A stretch of DNA of 64,000 nucleotides, from assembly GCA_028826165.1 (NCBI GenBank), contig JAPDFW010000053.1, positions 62,001-126,000 on the forward strand, given 5' to 3'. A program made the position numbers and the translations under genes. This DNA is from Anaeramoeba ignava (lineage: Eukaryota > Metamonada > Anaeramoebidae). The notes under the pieces are model-generated. The model made no database searches. It was not told the origin of the DNA and was given only the letters and a program-made list of their open reading frames with translations. Of this stretch, positions 29,601-42,905 are shown piece after piece (positions within the stretch are counted from its first letter, which is position 1; the number at the start of each line of letters is the position of its first letter).

Positions 29601-30992
29601 TAATTATAATTTTAATTTTGATTTTAATTTAAATTTAATTTTAATTTTGATTTTAATTTAAATTTAATTTTAATTTTGATTTTAATTTAAATTTAATTTT
29701 AATTTTTGATATTAATTTTTAATTTTAATTTTAATTTTAATTTTAATTTTAATTTTAATTTTAATTTTAATTTTAATATGAATAAAAAATACCCTCTTGA
29801 GCTTGAACAAAATGAGTAGGTCTTTTAATTTTCAAATTAAAACCATTAAAATTCAAATTATCCAAATCCATAGCTCTAGTAGCCAAATCCTTTGATTTAA
29901 ACTGAACAAAAGCATAATTTTTATCATTATGAACTTTAACATCAATAATAGGATCAGGATCACCATCATTGAGTCCAAAATTATTGATAGCATTTGTAAG
30001 GGCTTGCTTAAGAGAATCGGGATGAAGTCTTGGTGGAATATTTCCTACATATATTTTATATGAAGCAAGTTCTGATTTTGACATTGTTTTCGTTTTTGTT
30101 ATTTGTTGTCCAATTCCTTCTGCTACTTGCTTCGCTGTTTCCATTATTTGTTGTGTTAAAAGTGGATTAGAAAATGTTCTTTGTTCATCCCATCCTCCTA
30201 TTCTTCCAAATCTTGTTTCAATTTCTATTCATTTTATTTTATTAAATTTATTATTAAAATAATTATTAAATTTATTATTAAAATTATTATTAAATTTATT
30301 ATAAAAATTATTATTAAATTTATTATTAAAATTATTATTAAAATTATTATAAAAATTATTATTAAAATTATTATTAAAATTATTATTAAATTTATTATTA
30401 AAATTATTATTAAAATTATTATTAAAATTATTATTAAAATTATTATTAAATTTATTATTAAATTTATTATTAAATTTATTATTAAAATTATTATTAAAAT
30501 TATTATTAAAATTATTATTAAATTTATTATTAAATTTATTATTAAAATTATTATTAAATTTATTATTAAAATTATTATTAAAATTATTATTAAATTTATT
30601 ATTAAATTTATTATTAAAATTATTATTAAAATTATTATTAAATTTATTATTTAAAATTATTATTAAAATTATTATTAAAATTTATTATTAAATTTATTAT
30701 TAAAATTATTATTAAAATTATTATTAAAATTATTGAAAATGAAAATACTTTTTCAGTAACTAATTGAATAAGATCTTTCATGCCTTCTTTCTCTTCTATA
30801 ATTATAATTAGAATCATAATCATAATCATAATCATAATCACGATGTGGAGATGATTGTTTTCTTTTATAGTCAGAATGATGATGATGTTGTTGATGTTTT
30901 GAATGACTTGATCTTCTTCTAGAATATCTTTCTTGTTGATTTGATTTATCATTTTTAGATGAACTTCTTCTTTTTTCTTCTGTTGTTTCCAT
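26671..30992 (-). CDS. U2AF2: splicing factor U2AF large subunit (U2AF65)
   Basis: Four exons, 30761-30992, 29793-30224, 29038-29324 and 26671-28332, join in phase to 870 residues. A short Arg/Ser/His N-terminus is followed by RRM1 (K-I-Y-V-G-N-I-P-P, N-Y-A-F-V-Q-F), RRM2 (N-I-F-I-G-G-L-P-P, S-R-G-F-G-F-F-E-Y) and, after a long Gln/Thr linker, a UHM-like third RRM (K-V-V-L-L-L-N-I, R-I-Y-V-L-F-S-S). U2AF65 binds the polypyrimidine tract and recruits U2 snRNP at 3' splice sites. Oddities: an Asn/Gln insertion inside the UHM, and a long tail with about 35 Ser-Lys dipeptides after it, where relatives end. The human protein is about 475 residues. Introns are repeat-filled. The gene lies next to a satellite array containing a decayed copy of its first exon. 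Confidence 0.9.
28335..29035. repeat. TTTGATTTAAATTTATTT-type repeat, U2AF2 intron 3
   Basis: Imperfect units of about 16-18 nt (TTTTGATTTAAATTTA) fill the intron of about 700 nt. Confidence 0.9.
29335..29785. repeat. TTTTAA/TTTTAATATTAA repeat, U2AF2 intron 2
   Basis: Degenerate hexamer array between the RRM1 and RRM2 exons. Confidence 0.9.
30236..30735. repeat. TTATTATTAAA repeat, U2AF2 intron 1
   Basis: About 11-nt units (AATTATTATTA / AATTTATTATTA) in roughly 45 copies fill the first intron. Confidence 0.92.
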
Positions 30993-31085
30993 TAATAAAT
31001 TTTTGGAATAAAAATAAATGAAAAAAATGAAAAAAAAATGAAAAAAAAATTATTTAACGTTTTATTTTTTTCTTTTTATTTTTTT
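30993..31085 (-). promoter_or_regulatory. U2AF2 upstream T-tract/CAT motif
   Basis: 31018-31050 on the minus strand reads as three T-runs of 7-9 nt broken by CA (TTTTTTTTCATTTTTTTT), beginning about 26 nt before the start codon. Confidence 0.45.
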
Positions 31086-33245
31086 TATAATTAATTTTAA
31101 TAATTAATAATAATAAAATAATAAAGTATAAATTAAATATAAATAAAATATTTATTAATTACTTATTAAATATGATTTAATTTTAAATAAAAATTAAACT
31201 AAAATAAATATAATTAAATTTAAATAAAAATATAATTAATTTTTAATAATTAATAATAAAATAATAAATTATAAATTAAATAGAAATAAAATATTTATTA
31301 ATTACTTATTAAATATAATTTAATTTTAAATAAATTAAAATTATTATTAAATTAATAAAATTAAAATAATTTTATTAATTAATAATAATAAATTATTATT
31401 AAATTTGAAATAAAATATTTACTAATTACTTATTAAATATAATTTTAAATTTATTATTAAAAATCAAATAAAATTATTATATAAATTTAATTAAAATTAT
31501 AATAAAATTTTAAAAAATAAAAAAAAATTTTAAAGTAAATTAAATTGAATAAAAATCTTCATTAATTATTTATTAAATATAATTTAATTTTCTTTAAATA
31601 TTAAATTATTAAATCATAATCATAATCAATTTTAAGGATGATTGTTTTCTTTTATAAATTAAAGAAATGAAAATATTTGTTAATTATGTTTTGAATAATT
31701 TGATTTTAAATAAAAATCTTTCTTGTTAAATTAGAACTTCTTCTTTTCTTCTGTTGTTTCCATTAATAAATTTTGGAATAAAAATAAATGAAAAATGAAA
31801 AAATATAATTTAATTTTAAATTTAAACTAAAATTAAAATAATTTTAATAATTAATAATAATAAAATAATCAAGTATAAATTAAATAGAAATAAAATATTT
31901 ATTAATTACTTATTAAATATAATTTAATTTTAAATAAAAATTAAACTAAAATAAATATAATTAAATTTAAACAAAATTAAAATAATTTTAATAATTAATA
32001 ATAATAAAATAATCAAGTATAAATTAAATAGAAATAAAATATTTATTAATTACTTATTAAATATAATTTAATTTTAAATAAAAAATTAAACTAAAATAAA
32101 TATAATTAAATTTAAACAAAATTAAAATTAATTTTAATAATTAATAATAATAAAATAATCAAAGTATAAATTAAATAGAAATAAAATATTTATTAATTAT
32201 TTATTAAATATAATTTAATTTTAAATAAAAATTAAACTAAAATAAATATAATTAAATTTAAACAAAATTAAATTAATTTTAATAATTAATAATAATAAAA
32301 TAATAAAGTATAAATTAAATAGAAATAAAATATTTATTAATTATTTATTAAATATAATTTAATTTTAAATAAAAATTAAACTAAAATAAATCTATTTAAA
32401 TTTAAACAAAATTAAATTAATTTTAATAATTAATAATAATAAAATAATAAAGTATAAATTAAATAGAAATAAAAAATATTTATTAATTATTTATTAAATA
32501 TAATTTAATTTTAAATAAAAATTAAACTAAAATAAATATAATTAAATTTAAACAAAATTAAATTAATTTTAATAATTAATAATAATAAAATAATAAAGTA
32601 TAAATTAAATAGAAATAAAATATTTATTAATTACTTATTAAATATGATTTAATTTTAAATAAAAATTAAACTAAAATAAATATAATTAAATTTAAACAAA
32701 ATTAAATTAATTTTAATAATTAATAATAATAAAATAATCAAGTATAAATTAAATAGAAATAAAATATTTATTAATTACTTATTAAATATAATTTAATTTT
32801 AAATAAAAATCAAACTAAAATAAATCTAATTAAATTTAAACAAAAATTAAATTAATTTTAATAATTAATAATAATAAAATAATCAAGTATAAATTAAATA
32901 GAAATAAAATATTTATTAATTACTTATTAAATATAATTTAATTTTAAATAAAAATTAAACTAAAATAAATATAATTAAATTTAAACAAAATTAAAATAAT
33001 TTTAATAAATTAATAATAATAAAATAATCAAAGTATAAATTAAATAGAAATAAAATATTTATTAATTACTTATTAAATATGATTTAATTTTAAATAAATA
33101 TTAAACTAAAATAAATATAATTAAATTTAAACAAAATTAAAATAATTTTAATAATTAATAATAATAAAATAATAAAGTATAAATTAAATAGAAATAAAAT
33201 ATTTATTAATTATTTATTAAATATAATTTAATTTTAAATAAAAAT
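31086..33245. repeat. satellite array of about 145-bp units
   Basis: About a dozen tandem units, most recognisable by AAAGTATAAATTAAATAG followed by AAATAAAATATTTATTAATT. Recognisable starts are near 31120, 31265, 31870, 32014, 32160, 32304, 32450, 32596, 32740, 32886, 33033 and 33175, a spacing of about 143-148 bp. Units after 31870 are very similar to each other (recent expansion); those before 31600 are more diverged. No gene lies inside. Confidence 0.9.
31612..31803 (-). pseudogene. decayed copy of U2AF2 exon 1 and its upstream region
   Basis: Within the satellite this stretch matches 30816-31030 with deletions and substitutions. Shared stretches include GATGATTGTTTTCTTTTATA, AAATCTTTCTTGTT against the ATATCTTTCTTGTT of the gene, and TTCTTCTGTTGTTTCCATTA spanning the former start codon. 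Internal deletions destroy the frame. It is a partial duplicate, not a gene. Confidence 0.8.
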
Positions 33246-33326
33246 CAATCTTAATAAAATTTCAAAATTCATTTTTTTTCATTTTTTTTCATTTTTTTTT
33301 CTTCTTTTTTCTTTTTGTTTTATAAA
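33246..33326 (+). promoter_or_regulatory. upstream T-tract/CAT motif of BEACH gene
   Basis: 33269-33300 contains three consecutive CATTTTTTTT units, ending about 27 nt before the ATG. Confidence 0.45.
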
Positions 33327-36300
33327 ATGGAAAATAATCAAATTGAAATTGAAATTGAAAAACAATTCTTTTTAAGTTTCCCAAATGGAAATGACTTTTT
33401 TGAAAAATGGAAAATTTTTAGATTAAAAAACATTTCAGAAGTAAACATATATTTCCATTTAAAAAGAAATATAAATTGAAATATAAATTGAAATTGAAAT
33501 TGTTTTTATCAATAAAATTAAAAAGATAAAAGAAAACTTTGTTGAATTTTGTTCATCTTTTCAAAAATTATTTGAAGATTGGAATCCAATAGAAACCAAA
33601 AAAAATAAAGATGAAATTAATGCATTTGAAAAAAATTTTAATGCAGAAGAAATTAATCAAGCAATTTCTCAAAAAGAAGCTCATCCTTTAAGATTTTTAA
33701 TTTTTATGTTGAACATTTTGATTTATTTAAATATTCTTATTCAAGGTTTTTGATATTTTTATTTTTCAAAAAAGAAAAGAAAAAAATTCATCATCAAAAA
33801 AAAAAAAAAAACAAAAAGAGGATCAAAAAGAAAACCAATTTGGAGAAAAGAAAAACACGATTCAATATCACAAAAAATTGATCTCTCTATCTGTCATTTC
33901 AATTCTTGCAAAATCAAAATTCAATCGACAGATTTTATTTGAAAATGCAATTTTCCAAATTCTTTATGATTTATTGAAAAATACAAAAAATAATTTACAA
34001 TTAATGGAAAAAATAAGAGTAAATCACAATTTATAATCAAAAATATTAATATATTAATATTAATATTAATTAATTAAGGATTCGGATCCAAAAAGATCAT
34101 TTTGCTATTTGATTGAAATTCAATTTATTCTTTCTGAAGTTATGAAAATTATAAAGCATTTTTTGAAAAGACGAAATGTTTTTCCAAACAAAGAAATTCT
34201 AAAATCAATCAAAGATTCAAATCTCATTTCATTAATGATTGGTATTGTGGAAAGAATAAAATTTTTCTCAATTCAAAATTAAAAATTCAAAATTCAAAAT
34301 TAAAAATTAAAAATTGGAAATTAAAATTCAAAATTTAAAATAGAATGGTTCTTAATCCATTTAGAACTTAAAAAGAAATTACTTTTCACTAAAAAACAAT
34401 ACGATGTTGAGTTATTAATTTTTCAAAATGTTGAAAGTTGTTATCAATTTGGATTATTATCAGAAGAAGAAAAACTCGATCTAATTATCATTCTTTTTGA
34501 TTTTTTCAAAGTTCCAAAATTATCAAACCTTCCAAATCTTGGAATTGAAAATGAAAATGAAAATGAAAATGAAAATGAAAAATTTGAAGATCATTTCGAA
34601 ACAAATTTCTTTGCATTTGATCCAAAAATTAAACAAGAAGAAAATGCAATTCTTTTAGACAATTTAAAAATAAAGAAAAATTCTCTAATTCATTTTGAAT
34701 GTGATTTTCGTTCAAATATGTTTAAATTTACCCAAGTTATTGTTGAAAGAGAAAATATTGTTGAAGAATTTAATAATCATGATAACATTTCAAATCTTCG
34801 AGATTTTATTCTTTGGATTGCTTATTCTTTCAAACCCCCATTTACAAAGAATTGGAAAAAATTTATTAAATCTAAAGAAAAAGAAAAAGAAAAAGAAAAA
34901 GAGTCTTTGCAAAACTTCAAAAAAATTACAGAAATTAAATTATATCATCCATATTTCGATACACTCTTTAATCATCTCAGAAATTTCCAAAATATTCAAC
35001 AATCAAATCAAATCAATTCATCAAAAGAAAATATTAGAACAGAAATGAAAAAATTCACAAATCAAACGAAACAAAAAGTCAACAATTTCAAAGAGAGATT
35101 AATCTTAATATATCTTGGATTATTCAAAAATCCTGAAGATCAATCAAATTCTAATTTCAATAATTTATCAAGTCAAAAAATCATTAAAATTCAAAAATAT
35201 ATCAGAAATATTTATCCTGAACTTCAAATGTATATTTTGTTTGAATTAAAAAGAATGATAATTGATGAAGTTCATGATGAAGAAATCCTTCAATTTTTTC
35301 AAAAAAATAATGGATGGGAAACTTGCTTTTCAGATTATTTTATTCGAAAAAATATTATTGATTTAAATGTAAATAAGGATTAATTTTTATCCATTTACTA
35401 AATTTTTCATAAAATTGCTTTTTTTTTTTCTTCAATTAGATTGATGATAACGATAAAATTAGTTTGGAGGAAATGAATACAAATTTACAAACATTATTAA
35501 TTGATTTCGTTTCCAATATTCTCGCAAAATATCAAAATAACTTTGATTATCAATTTCTTTTTCGACAAGTTTTGAAAAATGAAAAAATTATATCAAATTC
35601 TTTTTTGTTAAATCGTTTTTTGGAAATGATAATTGAAATGATCAAAAAAAAGCCCAAGATTACATCAAACAAAATCATTGGGAACGAAGGATTTCAATCT
35701 ATTAATTATTTTCTTTTTCAATTCATTCCTCAAAATCCAAAAAATCAAAATCAACCCAAAACTGAGAAATTATTTTTTGAAATTCTCAACTTATCTCTTC
35801 AAAATGGATCTGTGGAAATCATATTAAAACATCCAGAAATTATCAATTTTTTGATTGAATTGGTTTATCATGAAAAAACGCAAAAGCTTTCCCTTGTTTA
35901 TTTCCCAAAGTTTTTAGAAACAGTCAAAAATTATGATGGAGAAAATGAACAAGAATTTACAACATATCTAATTCAACAGTTATTTTTGATAAACCAAAAA
36001 GAAAACAACGCAAAAAATCTGAATTTAAATCAAAAACAAAATGAAAACGATTTTGAGAATTTGATCAAAAGTCTCACTTCAGAATGTTTGAAATCCATTT
36101 CCAAAAACCAAAAGGTTATCCAACAAATATTCTTGAAGACAAATTTATTAATCATTTCAGCAACATTTTTTGAAGACAAAAATCCAAGCAATACCTATTT
36201 TTCGTTACAATTAATCAAGGAAGTTATCAAAAACAATGAAGAGATGATGAAAAAATTTCAGGAATTAATTTCAGTTTCAAAATTTGTTTCAATTCTTTAC

Positions 36301-39300
36301 GAAATTGAAAAAAGAAACCCATCAATGCAAACTCTCCAAATACTTTTAGATTTAATGGTAAATAATGGGAAATTTTCAATGAAAAAGAATTTTCTGATCA
36401 GAAACTCAAATATGATAAATGTTATTTTGGAGCTTTTTTCCATAAATTTCAAAAAAGAAATACAGAACGCAAAAAATAACCCAAATCAGGAATATCGAGA
36501 CGGATTCTTTTTCCTTGAAATTTTGAAAATATTTGACGAAATATCGAAAAAATCAATTCATAATATTTGTTACTGTTGTGAAAGAGGAATCATTTCATTA
36601 TCACTTGAACTGATTTCGGAAATTAGCAACCCAACAATATTCAAAGAAATTATAGAAATTATCGGCAATTTCGCACTATTCAAAATTAGTGTTTATGAAA
36701 TGAAACAATATTTCACAATATTGAAAAATCAATTAAATCATCAACAAAAAAACAACAATAATAATAATAACAATTTCCCACAATTAATGATGAATGTATT
36801 AAGAAAAATTAATCAAAAATCAAAAGAGGAAATCCCAATAAATTTGTTTGATTTTTATGAAGAAGATTCAAACATTCAACTTCCAAATTTCAAATCCTCT
36901 TTGATTTTTAGAAAATTTAGTTTTTGTTGTTGGATAAGAATTGAAGAATTTGGAACAACCTTTTTCTCGAAATCACTCAGACAAAGGGAATATAATCCAA
37001 GAATATTTAGTTTTTTAACAGAAAACAATAAAGGAATTGAGCTTTATTTTGAGACTGATTACAAAAACACAAATCAATCGAAATCAGTTATTTATCAAAT
37101 TTATATTAATCAAGAAGAAACGATTAAAGCAAAATTCCAAATACAAATTGAAAGGAAGAAATGGTACTTTTTGGTATTCACACATAAATATGTCAAAGCA
37201 GACTCAGAAATTGAAGTTGGTATTTATCTCAATGGAAAAAAAGAAGAATCTAAAACAATCCAAATTCACAAAATATTTGAAAAACAAGAAAAATTTACTC
37301 AAAATAGATTAGGTTCAACTTTCCCATTTTCGATTCAATCTTCAAATCAGAACCCAAATCCTATTGAAAAAATAAATGAAAATTCAATTTTTGGACAAAT
37401 GGGAACAATTTATATTTTCAAGGAAATTCTCAACGAAATTGAAATTGAAAAAATCTATATTCTTGGCCCAAATTATAAATCATTTTTTTATTCAAATGAA
37501 ATGTTCCAGATTTCAAATTCAAAAAATGAGAAATTATTAAAAGAAAATCTCAACAGAAAAATAACCCAAAAAATACTAATTTTTCATAATCCAAAAGCTA
37601 TAAAAGAAAATTTATGTTTAAATCAAAGTCCAACAAATATTATAAAAGAATCATCTCAAATGACAAAAATTAAAACATTTACATTAACAAATATTCAAGA
37701 TGTTATTGATTGTTTGGGAGGAATTCAATCATTTTTCTATTTAATTTTTGAAATTGATCATCTATTTGATGAAAATTTAATTCAAAATCAAAATCAAAAT
37801 CAAAATCAAAATCAAAATGAAGCAAAATTACTTTTTGAAGAGTTTTTAAGAATAATTCGTGATTATTTATTGAATAACTTTGATTTCCAACAAGAAATGA
37901 TCCAAAAAAAATCATTCCAAATTTTTAATATTTTACTTAAAAAAATTCATCCAAAATACTTTTCAAAACAAATTTATTATTTGATAAGAATAATTACAGA
38001 AAACATTCAAAATGAAAAATTCCAACTCAAAATGAAAAAATATCTAATTTTTGATTATAAATTATGGAAAATTTTCAATTTCGGAATTCAAAATCAATTA
38101 ATTGAAACTATTCAAATTTGTATTCAGAATCAAATTATGAAACAAAATGATAATCAAAATCAAATCAACAGCAAATCAAATATAAACATTACAGATGTAT
38201 TAATTTTCATCAATTTATATGATAAAATGTTATACAAAACACAAAAATTGAATGAAAATGAAAATGAAAATGAAAATGAAATTGAAAATGAAAATGAAAA
38301 TGAAAATGAAAATGAAAATGAAAATGAAAATAAAATTATTGAAATTTCTAAAAAAATCTTCCAATTAATCAAGTTCCTTTTAAATAACATTCCATTTCAA
38401 TCACAAAAAAACTCAATTCATGATTTAATCAAAAGATGCTTCATTTTCAAAACACAATATTTTATAGAATCCACATTTGAATTGATCCATAATTACATTT
38501 CAAATAATTCAAACCAACTTTGGAAACAGATATTCTCAAATGAATTATTCTATTTATTTATTCAATTAATGAAAGAAAACAAAAGTACCAAAATAATTGA
38601 AATGTTTCTTGAGATTATTCACTTCAGTAATTTTTTCGTTAATGAAAACATACTCCAACTATCTCAAGCATTGGAACAAAATAATATCAAAACAAATAAA
38701 TTTAAGGATGTTTATTGCTTAATTCACAAAATTCTAATTGAAAATATGAATAATATTTCTCAAAAAATCGTAGATATTCTTTTTAGAATGATAATTGAGG
38801 AAAATGATAAAAATCAAACAGAACCAAAAATGATACAAAATCCATTCATTTTAGAAACAATTTGTGAAATATTCAAACAAAAACCAAATTTGATTCATTT
38901 TGAATACTTCCAGAGTTTGTTTAAAAACATTGACGAAAATGATTTAAATAAGCAAGAAATCATATCACAATTTGGTTGGCAGAAATGGATGCTTTCTTTC
39001 ATAAATTCAAATCAAGATCACAACCAAATTATATTCAATATTCTCAATTTATTATTTGTTTATTCCTTTTGCAATCCATCTTATAATTTCCCAAAAGTAT
39101 TTGAACAATTCCTTTCATTAATTCATTTAATTGATATTTTTGAATCAAAACAGAAAAAGGATCAAGTAATTCAAAAAATAATAAATGATTTGATTGCTGA
39201 TCTTCTTCAAAATACAGAAATACTAAATCCTCAACAACAAAATGAACAAAAGGAACAAAAGGAAAATAATAGTAATAATAATAATAATAGTATTATTATT

Positions 39301-42300
39301 ATTGTTTCAACTTTACGTTCAATACAAATTCAAACACAACAATTTTTCAATAATCTCTTTTATTTAATTTCAGTCTTAAACGGAATACTTTTAAATTTAA
39401 AAAACCAAGAATTAAACTCTTTAAAACCGGAAAAACAACCCATACATATGTTTCAAACACAATTCTTAAGAAAAAAAACAAAATCAAAATCAAAGAAAAA
39501 ACAAAAGGAAAATACTTTTTTTATTGAGGATCAAATTGGAATTAATTTAATTGAAAAAGAAATTATTCAGAATTTAATCCTTTTATTGGAAAAATTTGAA
39601 TTTTTCAAACAAGCATCAATCATTTTTAAAAACAAAGAAGAAAAAAAAACCATTTTCAAAATGATTACTTTCATGATTCTTTTCACAATCCAAAAATCAA
39701 GTTACCGAACAACCAATTTTTTAATTGCCAAAATGAATGGAATTATGAATCCGAATTTTTATTCCAAAATCTTTTCAACTCAAAATTCAAAAGAATTTCT
39801 TAAAATTTGCTTCTCTTTTTTATTTTATCATCTCCAAAACGGAAATCAAAATGGAAACGAAAAGAAAAACAAAACAAAAAGTAGTTATTTCATAATATAC
39901 TTGCAAATTATGATGCAAGATCATTACAATTTCCTATTTGATTTATTTTCAAGTCAAAACAAAAAACAAAATCTATTCATTAATAAACCACAAAAATCTT
40001 TCATTTTCACAAGTCAAGATATTGAAAAATTTGAAATGGAAATCACAAAAGAAGAATGGAAAAAATCAATAAATAATGTTTGCTCTCCAATAATCCAGAA
40101 TGTTTTAGAAGAAATTCAAGAAAATCAAATGGAATTTATTAAAATTCAATCAAATAACATTTTTTATCTGAAAAACAAAATTGAACAAAAAGAAAACGAA
40201 ATTGGAGTCATTTTAAATAATATTGGAAACGAAATCCAAAGCTTTATTTCCAATGAAAAAGAAAAAATATTCAGAAAAAAAATCAGTAATCAAAAAAATT
40301 TGAAGTATTTGCAAAAATTCAAAAAAATGATTGAAAATTCAATTCTAGGAAAATATCCATGGAGTTCAAATGAAATTTCCATTTTGGATTACGATTTCGA
40401 AAAACAAAATTTTTACATTCAACTTTCAGAAATTGAGGATCGAATGAGAAGACAAAAAAAATTGAAATTTTATCCTCAAGAAAACCAAAACCAAAATATC
40501 AATCAATTTAATAAAATCAACCTGATAAAATTGAAAAATAGTTTGAAAAGTAAAATATCCCAAATTACTCACAAACTATCTCAAAAAAATGCAAATGAAA
40601 AAACTAAAAGTAAAAATGATTATTCCTTTTCCAAAAATTGTGGAATCATTTCAAAAACCCAAATTGTCAAAGGAATATTCCAAATTTCAAAAAATTCAAT
40701 CAATTTTTTTGATGGGAATATAAATGTAAATTTGAATAAAAATACCCAAAAAGAAAAAGATTATTCATGGAAAATTGAAGAAATCAAATCTGTTCATAAA
40801 AGGAGATATCTTTTCAATCATTCAGCATTAGAAATATTTTTTGAAAATAGAAAATCAAGATTTTTCAATTTTGAATCAATAGAAGAAAGAAATGAAGTTT
40901 ATGAAAAAATCCAGAAACACCAATTAATATCCATTCATCAAACAAAATACAATTATCCAGGAGACGATCCAATAAAATGGATTGAAAAAACTCATATGGT
41001 GGAAAAATGGCAACAAAGAAAAATAACAAATTTTGAGTATATTATGTATTTAAACACAATATCAGGAAGAACATACCAAGACCTTTCGCAATACCCTATT
41101 TTCCCTTGGGTTATTGCAGATTATGAGTCTTTTTTATTAGATCTTAACAATCCCCAAACATTTAGAGATTTATCAAAACCTATTGGGAAATTAAATTCCA
41201 AAATGGGAACTTTTTCTCTTGAAAAAGAAAAGTTTCAACGAAAAGGAAAAAAAATGGTGCTTGAAAAATATTATTCAAATCCAGAGTTAGTTTCATCTTA
41301 TTTGATCAGATTGGAACCATTTACATCAATTTGTGCTAAAGAAAAATATCGCGCTTTCAAATCAATTCCCATAAGATGGAAAATGATCAATCAGTCAAAT
41401 AATGATTACAATTTTATTGGGGAACTTATCCCAGAATTTTTCCATTTACCCGATTTCTTAAGAAGACCCGAAATATTTAGACATGGGAAATATTTAACAG
41501 AAATTGAAGATGTTGAACTTCCAAATTGGGCTAAAACAGCAGAAAAATTTGTTCAATTAAATAAAGAAGCACTTGAATCAGAATATGTTTCGCAACATCT
41601 TGATCAATGGATTGATTTGATATTTGGATACAAACAAAAAGGAAAAGCAGCTATGAAATCAAATAATTCATTTCCTCCAAATTTATACGAAGAAAAGATT
41701 GATTTTTCAAATTTGGAAGATGCAGAAAAAACAAAAAAAGAAATACAAGCAAAAGGACAAGTCCCAATTCAATTATTTACAAAGAAACACCCAAAACGGT
41801 TTCCGAAAGAGCAAATACAACGAAAGATTGTTTTGTTTGAATGGAAAAACATTTTAAAATCAAAATCTTTTCATTCAACAAATTTCCAAATTAGTTCAAA
41901 TCCCATAATATTTATAGCTCCTCAAAAAATTTCACAAGAAAATACTTTAAAACAATTTTCCAATCAAATTATTGCAGTGGATAAAGAAAGGATAATTGGG
42001 AAACATGGCTGGAATTTTCTCATCAAACCAAACAAACATAAATTTTTCAATTTTTATTTTGACGAGAATTTAGAAAAAGCGCCCAAAATGGGGATTTCAT
42101 TTTCAAAAGATTTCAATAATTTCCAAGAATGTGTGGCAGTTGATAAAAGTTCCAAATATTTGATTTTTTGTGGATTTTGTGATAATACATTCAAAATATT
42201 TGAACTGGCAAACTACAAAATGGTTCAGAGTATTTCCAAACATAAAGATGTTGTGGATTGCTTAGCGATGGAATGGAAATATATTGTTACAGGCTCAAAA

Positions 42301-42864
42301 GATACAACAGTGATTGTTTGGGAAATTGATTTAAAGGAAGGGAAAGTGAAGCAACCAAAACATATTTTTTTTGAACATGAAAAAGAAATAAAAAGTGTTG
42401 CGATATCAATCCAATATGATATTATTTTAAGTGGGTCTATTGATGGGAAATTGATATTCCATTCGCTAAACAAAGGAAAGCATATTCAAACAATAATTAT
42501 ATCAGACAAAGAACCAATTTCAATTATCAAAATATCAAAAGAAGGAGATATTCTCACATTTTCAGAAAATTCCAAGAAATTAAGATTGTTTACAATTAAT
42601 GGTTATCTGATTAGAGAACATAGTTGCTCGCAAAATATATATTCCATTTCCATTACTCAAGATTCAAATTTCTTATTTTTGGGAGGAGAACAAGGAATTC
42701 TTGAAACTAGAAAATTATTCAATCTGAAATCAATCCAAAAATTTAATTTAAAAGAAACAATTTATTCAATCTCAATTATTGAAAAAAAATTTTCATTTTT
42801 AATTATTGGATTAGGAAATGGAGAACTGAAAATTGGATATTTTCATCAAATCAAAGAAAATTAA
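33327..42864 (+). CDS. giant BEACH-WD40 protein (neurobeachin/LvsA class)
   Basis: Six exons, 33327-33440, 33526-33745, 33780-34018, 34079-34241, 34344-35368 and 35440-42864, join to 3061 residues. Long helical (armadillo-like) regions dominate. Around residues 1075-1265 is a concanavalin-like domain (F-S-F-C-C-W-I-R-I, G-I-E-L-Y-F-E-T). A PH-BEACH domain (about 2325-2415) leads into the BEACH domain (about 2430-2700) with W-Q-Q-R-K-I-T-N-F-E-Y, L-N-T-I-S-G-R-T-Y-Q-D-L, Y-P-I-F-P-W-V-I and F-R-D-L-S-K-P-I-G. WD40 repeats fill the C-terminus. BEACH proteins are large scaffolds in vesicle traffic, lysosome and autophagy biology; in Dictyostelium the LvsA type acts in cytokinesis and the contractile vacuole. 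Asn/Gln/Glu tracts occur near residues 1370 and 1530. The acceptor at 33779 was chosen because it keeps frame. Confidence 0.88.
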
Positions 42865-42905
42865 AAATTTATTTAAAAAATCAAAATAAAAAAAAAAATG
42901 TTCAT

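Noticed and set aside
30181-30654. 157-residue I-I-I-K-F repeat frame
   Set aside because: It lies in U2AF2 intron 1 and consists only of an 11-nt repeat.
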